From: Rapana venosa
Taxonomy: Eukaryota; Mollusca; Gastropoda; Neogastropoda; Muricidae
Reading direction: 5' to 3'
DNA: 64,000 nucleotides
NCBI GenBank assembly: GCA_028751875.1
Contig: CM054155.1
Coordinates: 44,688,421 to 44,752,420 of the forward strand
Part shown: piece by piece, positions 37,604-49,765 of the stretch
Layout of the letters: every line of letters begins with the position of its first letter
How positions within the stretch are numbered: position 1 is the first letter of the stretch
The notes under the pieces: model-generated
The model's database searches: none
Seen by the model: the letters and a program-made list of their open reading frames with translations, nothing else
Told to the model about the DNA's origin: nothing
Position numbers and translations under genes: made by a program

Positions 37604-40600
37604 ATTACCTGCTCTCTGCGCATGATGACACGGAACCGCGGCGCAGATCCCGCAGAGCGCAGAATCTTCAGTTCCCCAATCCCTCGTTCCTTCCACTGAC
37701 TGCTGTCCGAGTCGAAGCGGAACAGCTTCACCCTGTCGCTGAACACCTGACACAGGTAACCAACATTTTGTTAAACAAACAACGTCATGAACAGCGGTTT
37801 TGCTCCTGTCTGGTCAAATGTGTTTGGATAACAAACTCCTGAATACATACTGACCATTAAAAGCTCAAAATTGTGTTCTCAAGTCTAAAATCTTTTTCTG
37901 TCATGCAGAAAAAAACTGGATAATTTTTATGGCTCTTTACTCTATCCTGGTTTACTATTTTCTCTCTCTCCAACAGAAACAAAAGCATGCATGCACACTT
38001 CCACACACACTCCACTCTCTCTGTTTCACCCACACTCCACTCTCTCTCTTTGTCTCTCTCTCACACACACACTCTCACTTCTCTCTCTCTCTCTCTCACA
38101 CACACTCTCACTCACTCACTCTCTTTGTCTCACACACACACACTCACTCACTTACTCTCTCTGTCTCACTCACTCTCTTCTCACACACACACACACTCTC
38201 TCTCACTCACTCTCTCTTACACACACACTCACTCACTCACTCTCTCACACACACACACTCTCTCTCTCTCTCTCTCTCACACACACTCACTCACACACAC
38301 ACACTCACTCTCTCACACACACACACACTCTCTCTCTCTCACACACACTCACTCTCTCACACACTCACTCACTCTCACCACACACTCTCCACACACACAC
38401 ACTCACTCTCACACACACACTCACTCACTCTCTCACACACACACACACTCACTCACTCTCACACACACACACTCTCTCTCTCACACACACACACTCACAC
38501 ACACACACACACTCACTCTCACACACACACACACCACTCACCTTGGTCTCATCCTCTTCCCCAGTCTTGGTCTCCACCAGGTCGGGCAGGTCGATGATGG
38601 GCTTGAAGTCCACATTGGGCTCGTACTCATCCACCCCGTCCTCCTCCTTCCCTCCTGGGGACTTCACAGAGGAGCCCTGACCAGCAAACAGGGGCTGGGA
38701 GCTGGCCTGGAACCCTGCAGCCCCTTCTTTGGGCTGTAACAGCGCACAACACCACCATGTCAAACCTAGGCTCTTTGGACACACAGCACTGACGCTCTAC
38801 AAACATGCAAGCACTAAAACCATCACTGTACAAAACAACAAACAGCATCTGGCTTGATGTAGGTCTCCATTTCCTTGTCATTAACCAAAGTACTCTTCCT
38901 ATATATCTCTCCTGTTTCTATAATGTACACTAAGCCAGTGCCCTTTGTTTTCCTATAAGCCTCCCTTTTCCACGACATACACACACACACACCAACACAC
39001 TGTGCCCCTAGGAGGCCCTGTTTCCTCAGATGTATATACACATAAACCAGTGTACTCCTCTTCCTTTATTTCTCCTTTTCCTATTATGAACATGGATACC
39101 AATACACCCTGTCTTCCTATAAGCCTGCCTTTTCCAACACCACACACCAACACACTAAGTCTTCCTATTAGCCTGCCTTTTCCAACACCAACACCCCCTG
39201 TCTTCCTATAAGCCTGCCTTTTCCAACCCACACACCAACACACCCTGTCTTCCTATAGCCTGCCTTTTCCAAACCATACCACACACAACACCAACACACT
39301 AGTCTCCCTATTAAGCCTGCCTTTTCCAACACCATACACAACACACCCCCTGTCTTCCTATTAGCCTGCCTTTTCCAACACCATACACACACCCCCTGTC
39401 TTCCTATAAGCCTGCCTTTTCCAACACCATACACACACCCCCTGTCTTCCTATAAGCCTGCCTTTTCCAACACCATACACACACCCCCTGTCTTCCTATA
39501 AGCCTGCCTTTTCCAACACCAACACAAGACACCAACACCCCCTGTCTTCCTATAAGCCTGCCTTTTCCAACACCACACACAAACAACACCCCTGTCTTCC
39601 TATAGCCTGCCTTTTCCAACAACCACACAAACCAACACACCTGAACGTCTTGCTCATAAGCTGCAATGCCCTTTTCCAAACACACGACTCCAACACACCC
39701 GCTCTCACTAACCTGCCTCTCCACCACCACACACCACCACACCTGAAGCGCAGTGCGTGCTGAGGCTCGCAAATGTGCCGCAGCCCAAACACAACAGGTG
39801 CTGTTCGGACGCGTGACAGGTAACCCATCAAACAGCTGCCGAGCTGCGGTGTGGGTGATGGGGCCGAGGTGTGAAGGAGGTGCTGGTTGGGGGTGAGGTG
39901 CTCGAAGGTGGGCGGCTGGTGTGGTGGTGCGGGTGGTGAGTTGGTGGTGCGCTTGTGAGCGCTGTGTGGGAGGTTGAACCTTGATGGCGCTCTCCTTCAG
40001 CTTGAACTGAGGGCTGGGTTTGGCCTTGTCCCTGTCCTCGGGCTGGGTCTCTGCTGGCTTGATGACTGGGGTGGAGGAGAAGGTGAAGCCCCCAAACGTC
40101 GCCTTGCCTCCTGCAGCAGCAGCAGCAGTGGAGGTGGTGGTGGTGGTGTTGGGGGTGCTGCTCTGTGAGGCTGGGGGTCTGATGGTGGCTGCTGGTGTGG
40201 ACACCACCGCCTGGTAACAAACAAGTCACCTTCAGTCAGGGTGTCTTCACTGGTCATCTTTATAAGGAGGCACAATGCCTCTCAGCTTCAGCCTAGGTTA
40301 CAAACTTCTTCTTCTTCTTCTTTCATCTTCCGCTGGTGCCCTTCGGCGTCGCAGGGAGACACAGACGTCTGTCTGCAGCTAGACGGGAGGCTTGATGTAG
40401 TGACAGGTCATGGGCTCGCAGGGTGTCAGCCACGGAGTCGCTCCATCATCTCCTTGGTCTACCTCTGGCTTTCCAGCCATTGAATTTGGTGGTGTATGCC
40501 CGTAGGGCTGGTTGGTTGGGCGGCATTCTAGTGAGGTGACCAAACCACCTGATCCTTTGTTGTTCGATAAGGTGGAGAATTGGTGTTAGTCCAACCATGT

Positions 40601-43600
40601 CTCTGATCACCTCATTCTTGATCTTGTCGCGTCTGGTCTTGTTGACAGCTTTTCTCAGGCAGCGCATTTCACATGTGACCAATTTTCTCTCTAAGGCTTT
40701 TGTTAGGCCCATGTCTGACACTGGTATGTGAGTGTTGGAACGAAGATGGCGTTGATGAGTTTTGCCTTGGTGCTCATTGGGATGCTGGAATGTTTTAGAA
40801 GGGGGCGAGTTGGTAACTGACTGCGTTCGCTTTCTGGCATCTTGTTTCTATCTCTCTGTCCAATTTTCCATCTTCAGTGAAGAGGCTGCCAAGGTATTTA
40901 AATTCTTTGGTCTGTTTCAGCTGGGTGCCGTTGATGTTGATGTCCAGCTTTCCTGGATTTCTGCTGACAGACATAACTTCTGTTTTGGTGATACTGATCT
41001 TCATGTCATACCTCTCGCAGCTTGTGTTGAGTTGGTCTGTGTGATCTTGAAGAGCTGCTTTGTTCTGATTCATCAGGGACTGGTCGTCAGCAAATAATAG
41101 TTCGTTCAGGCCTCAAGATCTGGTTGGCTCCTTTGTGATCTGGTCCATGTAGATCACGAAGAGAAGGGGAGAGAGTATGCAGCCTTGCCTGACCCCTGAT
41201 GTAACCGGGAACCAGTCGGATGTTCCACTGGCTGTTCGGACTGCGCTCATACTGTTGGCATAGATTGCTCTGATGTTATCAAGCAACTGCCCCTTCACGT
41301 CGTACTGCTCCAGGATCTTCCAGAGCTTGTCTCTGTTGACTCGGTCGAAAGCTTTTTCTTGTCAACGAATACTGTATGCAGGTCTTGGTTGTATTCGATG
41401 GCTCTTTCACACAGCTGTCGAGTGCGAAAATGGCATCTGTGCACCCTCTTCCTTACCGAAAGCCAAACTGGCATTGCTCAGTAGGTGTTCTGCTTTGGCT
41501 CTTGTGCGCTGTTCCAGAATCTTTGCATACATTTTCCCTACATGGCTGAGAAGTGAAATGCCTCTGTAGGTGCTGCAGTCTCCTCTTGCTGCCCTTCTTC
41601 TTCCAAATTGGCACCACTATTGCATTTGCCAGTCCATTGGTACTTTCCTCTCTTCCCATGCTTCTGGAGATGATGGTGAGCCACTTAACTCCCGTTTCTC
41701 CACATGCAAGATGGCTTCAGTTGTTATGCCGTCATCACCTGCCGCTTTGGCCCTCTGGGTGGTCTTAATTGCTTTTCTTGTTTCAGCTTCAAGGATTTGG
41801 GGCTCTAACTGTCTTTATTCGTGTGAGAATTGAGAGCTGGAAGCTTGTACTCCAGATGGGTTTAAAAGATCTTTAAAGTAATCTTCCCATCGTTTCAGAA
41901 TTTCCTCTTCTTTGTGCAGTGCCTCTCCATTTGCATCATTCACTACTGTTGTTGGATTAAATGGCTCATCTCTTACTCTCATCGTCTTCACACTTTTAAA
42001 AAATTCTCTTGGGGAGTTCTTGCAAATTTCACTTAACTTCTCTCATTAAGTCGCCCAAGATTTTTCTTTGGAGGCTTTCACAACACGATTACTATGTCTT
42101 CTTGCGATTCTGTGCTTGGCGTAGTCCTCTTCTGTCTTGGTCTTGGCCCAAGCTTTATATAGCTGCTTTTTTTCTTTGATGGCTTCCTTCACCTCTTGGT
42201 TCCACCAAGCTGTAGCTTTCCTGTTTTTACCTCCACATTTCTTCGTCCCGCAAACTTCCCTTAACCCTAGTAGCGCGGTTCCCGGAATATTCCGGGATGA
42301 CGTGGGTGGTCATAGTTGAAAGCTTACTTTCGCTTTCAAAGGTCAGCCAATGAATGTTAAGGCCGTTGTAGGCCCGCAGAAAGGGGTGAAGGTCGTTTGA
42401 CACACACAAGCAACGAAGAATCTGATTGGTTAAGAGTGTATTTTTATTTTTTTTCGGACCAGCCGAGATCGTCTTCAACAAAAATGGCGGCCAGTGTTTG
42501 CACTAGAATTTCTTCAAGCGTTTTTCGAGCTTTTTTACAATATTGACAGCGAGGAGGAGTTTTAGAGGCTGGATTTGGTTGAAATAAACAATAAGAGAGA
42601 TGATGAGGTAAGGATTGTGGAATATTTTTGAAAAACTTGGTTAAAATCGATCGCGATCGGACTGAATCGAGCGGTGCTAGTTTTTGCTGGATGGACTTCT
42701 TCGCTACTGGGCGATTTCGACGTCACAGATTGTTTTACTTTATTTTGACGCAACGAGGCTTCGAAATAACTGTTGTTGAGTCAAATCGCTATGCTGCTGA
42801 ATACTTTGCATCACATGAAATCAAGCGATCTTTGTATTTTCGTCATAGAAAGCCACCACTTCGCACATTCCGCCATGACGGTCACGATGGCGTCGATCCT
42901 TTCGCTGAACTTTTCCGAGTATTTGGTGACCGTTAAAGCGATACAAACTCCTTATTTTTTTAAAACTAATGTCAAGAAATAGTGTTTACCTAATCATGAC
43001 ATTTATGCACCGCAAGAACTTTGCTTATCTTGTTAAAATCGATCTGGGGCCCTGACGATGGAACAGTGATCAGTAGTGCGCACACAATTTTTTTTTTTGG
43101 ATTTTTTTTTACATAATCATAATCACTACACATTATTATAAAATTACACTCATTTAAAAGCATATTATCTGTTCTTTCCAGTGATATATAGCTTAACACA
43201 TTTAATTCAGTTTTATATATCAATATCAAGGGTTGTTTGAGCCCACCCTCCTCCAAAACAATGCTAGCCAATGTTAATTCAGCCAATAGAAAGGCTTGTT
43301 GCTGCATATTCAGCGCTACTAGGGTTAAGGTGTTCAAGAGAGCTGGCTTGAAGGTGTCCCAGACTTGCTCCATGTTGAGAGGTGTTGTATCAATGGAGTC
43401 AAGTTTCACCTTAATAGCACTGTGAATCTGTTCTTGTACTTCTTTCTCTTCCAGTTTGAGGAGGTTGATTTTTTCAGGCTGGTTCTTCCTAGCAGTTGTT
43501 ATTTTCTTCTTCTGAGTACTACTGGTGGCTAGAATGACAGGCCTGTGGTCAGTGTCAAGGTTGGCATTGGGGATGGCTTTTGAGTCTTTGATGGCGTAAC

Positions 43601-44985
43601 GTGTTCTAGATCTTGCAAGTATAAAGTCGATTTGAGACGAGATGTTGAGATCGTTCCATTTGTACCAGGTGTAAATTTGGGAGGCTCGGTGTTGGAAAAA
43701 GGTGTTGGTGATGATCAGATCATGCTCTGCACATAGTTCCAGCACGTGGTTCCCGTTGTAATTGCAAGGTGTTCTGTGGTCACTGTGGGGTCCAAGATGT
43801 TTTGTCCACGGGTTTCTTCTCTCACCAACTCTGCCGTTGAAATCACCCATGACATACAGGTCCTCTTTGTCAGGGGTGCTGTTGATGAGGTCGGAGAGCT
43901 CTTGATAGAATGAGTCTTTCTCCTCTTCTGAGTACGAATCGTTACATGGTGCATATGCTTGGATATAGTGGATGATTTTGTTGGACTTTCTTACACCGAT
44001 TTTAATCAGTCTTTCTGATATGTGTTCTGTACTCATAAGATAAGATTCTTTGCTATGTCTGGGTGTAGGATGAATCCCACACCATGCGTTGCTCTCTGGT
44101 CTTTCCTGACTCCACTCCAGATGAGAACAAAGTTTGAATGGATTTCTTTCGATCCTTCTCCTTTCTTCCTAGTGTCTGAAATGCCCATGATGGAGATCTT
44201 TCTTTTGGTCATGAATTCCACAATTTCTGGTTCCTTGTTTGTTAGGCCGCAGATGTTCCATGTTCCAATGTAGCCACTGTTCCTATCTCGATGTCCGTTT
44301 CCATTGCGAGGTCGTTTTCCGTTGGTATCCGTCCGTTTGTGTCTCTTTTCAGTTTTATTAGCAGTTGATAAATCCACTGTCGGCTTGCTAGGTTACAAAC
44401 AACTAAGGAAAAACTGTAATACACATTTTTCAGTGTAGAGTACCCCCATCCTCTTTACTGTGCTTGTGTATAAAACCTAGACCATGATTTCTTTCGTTTT
44501 ACGTGATTACCAACATCAAACAGTACCACTTCCATCTACCACTCCTGTCTATAAAACCAAGGCAAAACATCATATTTCGATTTCATTTGCTCAACAACAT
44601 CAAACAATCCAGATTCTGAATACTATGTGAACAATGAAAAAATCCCTGCTGATGTGTGAACACTATTTCATGTCTTATGATTTCAGCAGCACAACTTCTC
44701 CTGTCCAGTCAGATATCATGTGTATAGTAGACCCACAAACAACACAAGCTATGTCAAGTCTGCCATCTCACCAACTGCAAAGGCTTGGGTTACAGTTATG
44801 CAAATATTTAATAAAACATTAGAATGAGAGACCTTCCCTCAAAAAACAAAGTGTGCATGCGTACAAGTGTGTGTCTGTGTAAAAGTGTGGATAGGCACAT
44901 GTGTGTGTGCGTCTGTGTGAAAAAGAGGGGGGAGAGAGAGAGAGAGAGAGCGAACATGCATGCATAAGAGAGAGAGAGAGAGAGT

Positions 44986-45025
<40 letters not shown>

Positions 45026-48000
45026 AAGAGAGAGAGAGCGAACATGCATGCATAAAGAGAGTGTTTACGCTTAGGAGCGTGGCTGAAAATCCACACAGGT
45101 ATGAACATGTCTGTGAGCACACATACGTGCCTGCAAGTTTTCATCAACATGACAACAACAAATTTCTTCAGAAAATGACCTCGTTTGGCTAAACGAACAT
45201 CCCGCTCTAGTGTGTACTCACAGTAGTGTGTGGCGAGGGCTGCGGGGCGGGTGACTTGGAGCCGAAGGCCGGAGCCACAGAGGCAGCAGGGGACACGGGC
45301 TTGATGCCGGCCCCCTTCACCACCTGTTCAATGGCTCCGCGCAGCTTCTTCACCTGGTCAGGGCTGTCAAACCTGCACACACACACACAGATCAGAAGTC
45401 TGCAGTGATACCTCCTCACCTCACCTCACCTATCCCACAGTCCTTTGGACCATGGGGGCACTAATGTTTTGCAACCAGCTTCCTCCACTCCCCACGGTCC
45501 TCTGCTTTCTGTAGCAAATCGTTCCACTCAAGGCTACCAGTCCACTCTCTGATGTTGGTTTCCCATTGTTTTCTCTGTCTGCCTCTACAGTGATACGCTT
45601 TTCTAAAAAGCAGGAGGTCAAGGGTTTGATTCCTATTTGAATTTGGACTTTTCCCCATCCACAAAACCATGGTGGTCTGGGTGCTAGTCTGTAGGATAAG
45701 ATGATAAACTGAAGTTATGTGTGTAACATATTTAGTGCATGCAAAAGAACCTACAGTAACCAACAACAAAAAAATGGTCCTGGCAAAATTCTATAGACAA
45801 ACCCCTTCATGTGTGAAATAAGTACACCTGTACACAGGTTAAAAAAAATATTAATGGCACTGCCCTCTATATCCAATATGTAAACAGAATCAATAATCAC
45901 CACCAACAATAACTCTATATCCAATATGTAAACAGAATAAATAATCACCACCAACAATAACTCTATTTCCAAAATGTAAACAGAATCAACAATCACCACC
46001 AACACTAACTACTACTTTTTCTTCCTTTTATTGTCATGTTTCTCCCAGGGGAGGTTTGACATTGATGAGCCTTCTCCATCTCTCTCTGTTTTGAGTTTCC
46101 TCCTTATTTATGCTGCCCCTTTCTCTAAGATCATCTGCAATACAGGTAGCCCAGGTTTTGCTAGGTCTTCCCTTTGGTCTCTTTCCATCCACTACGAAGT
46201 TCATTGCTCTTTTTATGATGTGGTGGTCTGCTTTCCGTTGAACGTGCCCAAACCAGCACAGTCCATTGCTACTAGCTACAGACTTCAGATCATCAACTTT
46301 GCACATTCTCCATAGTTCTTTATTCGTGATCCTGTCTTCCCATTTGATCTTTGTCATGTAGCGTAGCATTCGGTTTTCACAGCTCTTCAACAAACGTTCG
46401 ACGGTTTTTGTGAAAACCCACGTCTCCGAACCATACAGGAGAACAGGTCTGATGCAGGCCTTGTATATCAGACAGCGTCTCTCCAGTGGGATTTTCTGAT
46501 TTCCGAGCATACTTGCCAATTCTTTCCATTTCTTCCAAGCAATTGCAATCCTGGTTCTGACAGCTTAACTCAGATTTTGCTTCGCAGCTCATCATCTCTC
46601 CCAGGTAGCAGAATTCGTCTACCACTTCTATCTTCCCTTGTTCAAATTCTAGCTCCTTCACCACCAAAACTAACTCTATATCCAATATGTAAACAGAATC
46701 ACCACTCACCACTAACTCTATATCCAATATGTAAACACAAACATCACCACCACTACCTCTACATCTGACACACAAACATCACCACCACCACTCTTCCTGA
46801 CGGCTGACTCACGTCAGTTTGAAGGTTTCCTCCAGCTTCTTCTCGCCAGCACTGGTGACCGACCACAGGAAGTAGTTGGGGCTGAAGCTGGGCATCACCT
46901 TCATGACAGCAATGTTGTGGCTGGCCAGGATTTCCCCAAAGTCTTTTTTACGCACCACGATGCTGCCCTGCAAACATCATCCAACAGGTAAGTAAAGGTG
47001 TCCCCCCCATCACCTATGTGGTCATAGGGGACTTCTCAAGGAGCCAGCACAATGAGGGCGGTGCCCATCTCCTCTCCCTTGCTGCTTTACCTTCCCTGAC
47101 CCTAAAGAGGGCAGGTACCCATTTACAGCTGGGTGAACTGGGGGACCATACTGAAGCAAAGGCACACAAATGGTCACCCATCCAAGTGGTAACTACGCTT
47201 GTTGCTGCTTAACCTTAGCTGGGGAAAGCGAGTGCTCTGACCACTGAGCTACCCCGTGTAAAATTGCTAATAAATCAAACACACGGTGACATGACTTGAA
47301 TTCTCTTGTAACTCTTCTTCAAGTTACTGGGACACTACGTTAAATTTTTCATGCAGTATGTCGTGGGCAAGGCAAAGCTGTTCTCTCTCTAATCGAACAT
47401 TTTTTGAAGTTTTTAGATTTTCAGATCACAAATGCAGGAATCAAATGTGGAAAACCATAAACTACACCAAAACTTGTGCTACTGTTAACCTACATTTCCA
47501 ATGAAAAACTTCAGACAGGGAACTTCTAGGTTTAAGCTGCTAAGTATTCTCAATATTTTTTCAGAACACACCCACTGTGATATCAGTTCAATACTTATCA
47601 TGGTTCACTTGTTAAAATATATACCTAACATATATCTTGATCAAACTAACTGTACTTTATGGAAAACCTACTACATCTGAAAAGCTCATTTCCAAATACC
47701 ACATGACTGTGTGGAAAATTATTTCTACAGAGTGGAAAACAGATTTTACAGTTTGCAATACAATTGGCCATCAGAATAAAATTCAATTCACAAGAAAACT
47801 ACCTCTATGGCCTAAACTCACTCAAATACTACAAACCTTTAATAATAATAATAATAATAATGTATAGAAGTTATATAGCGCTGAATCTTGAAAATCTTGT
47901 AACCTTTACAAGTAAAGTTCACGGTGTGTTGTATTACCTGCTTTGAGGTGACGTCCTGGATAATCCTGACATCTACAGCAGGCGAATCTCCCACCGTGGT

Positions 48001-49695
48001 GGTCAGCTTGGCGTTGTCTTGAAACAGCACCACCACTCCTTGAGTTTCTGGGGCTTTAGGGGATGGAAAGGCAGGCTGTGGAGATTTTGAAGCTCCTAAA
48101 ACAACAACAACAACAAAACCACAATTAAGTAAAGGAACTGAGAAGAAAAAAAAACACACATGCTCTGGTTCACATCACCATCAACAAAGACAACTACAAA
48201 AAAGCAAAATAATTTCCGGAGGTTAAAGCTCCAAGGTTCACCAAAAGTGATTTTTGTGTATGTGACTGTTTTAGCCCACTGTGCGACTTTAGAGATGATG
48301 CCTAAACATGACATCAGTGTAGGTGCACTTTTTAAAATACATTTTTTGTCATCTGTTACTACCAGTATAAACAGCCTTCTCTTCCAACATGGCAGGATGG
48401 GTTTTTTAACATGAGTGCAAGATGATCTCTGTGCGTTCACACACAGGACCTTGGTTTACAGTATCATCTGAAGGGCTTTTGGGGAGTGGGGTCAGTCCTG
48501 ATGTTAACTACCCGGGGAAAAATCCCCTTGAATGGGCATCTTGGTAGTGGTTTAAACCCAGAGAGTCAAATCATAAGTGCAATACTCTAACCGCTATGCT
48601 AACCCACCCCCTAAACAGCAAAATAAAAACAAACAAACAAAAACTACCCTTCCACTCACCCCCTTCCCCAAACCTCTCTTCATCCAAACTTCACGATGCA
48701 CATCTCTCTACCTCCCACCCCAAACACCCCTTCTCTGGCACACCCAAACAAGCACAAACTCACACTTTCTCAACAAAAAACAAAACGCCCACCGTCCCCA
48801 AACCATCCCCTCACTCCACAGCTGTCAGTCTCCCCACTTTCAGCTGCTCTCAGCTGCTATCCATTCCATCCCATCCCAGCCCATCCCATCCCATCCCATC
48901 CCAGCTGGTGCTGATTATAGCAGCAGGAACTGACCCCCACACTTGGACTTGGTAAAAGGAAGGGGCGTGCTAATGTTAGCACTGGGCTTGGACCTTTGAC
49001 CGAGTTAGGCTGGATTTGTGCGCTGTGTCTCACCTGCCCCAATCACAGGTATGGGCTGTGGCTGAGGCGCAAAGCCAGGCTGCTGACCCGGGGTGAGCTG
49101 ACCCGGGGCAAGCTGTCCTGGGGCGAGCTGTCCTGGGGCGAGCTGTCCTGGGGCGAGCTGTCCTGGGGTGAGCTGTCCTGGGGTGAGTTGACCCGGGGCG
49201 AGTTGACCTGGGGCGAGTTGACCCGGGGCGAGCTGCTTCGTCCCCAGCGCGGTCATGATGGCGGACTGCGCAGACATGGCGGCCATGGAGGTAGCGGGCG
49301 GGGTGGAGAAGAAGCCGGGGCCTGGCATGCAGTACTGCAGCGCCTGCCCCTTCAGCGCCGAGGCGAAGTAGCCAGGCTGAGGCACTGCTGCAGGCTGGGC
49401 AGCCGGCGGCTGGTTCGCTGCTGGGTAACCCATCCCTCCTGCTCCTGGCAACAACCAATGAACGATTCCGTGATGAATCGTCGGACATTGTCAAGGGATG
49501 TGCTTTTTTTCTGGGAGTGAGGGGGGGATTGTTGGGAAAAATGACTGGCTATCACTATCATCATCATTGCTGCCAGGCTGCAGCTGCCACTATTGTTCTA
49601 GCACTTTTCAAACAATTAAATGCTTACAGCCCCACTGACAAGGAGAGGCAACAACTGTTCAAGATTAGATGGTAAGGAAACAACACTGATCAGCA

Positions 49696-49765
<70 letters not shown>

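Noticed and set aside
37929..38739. 222-250-codon frames of Ser/His/Thr/Leu
   Set aside because: Translation of the CA/CT microsatellite, antisense to exon 15.
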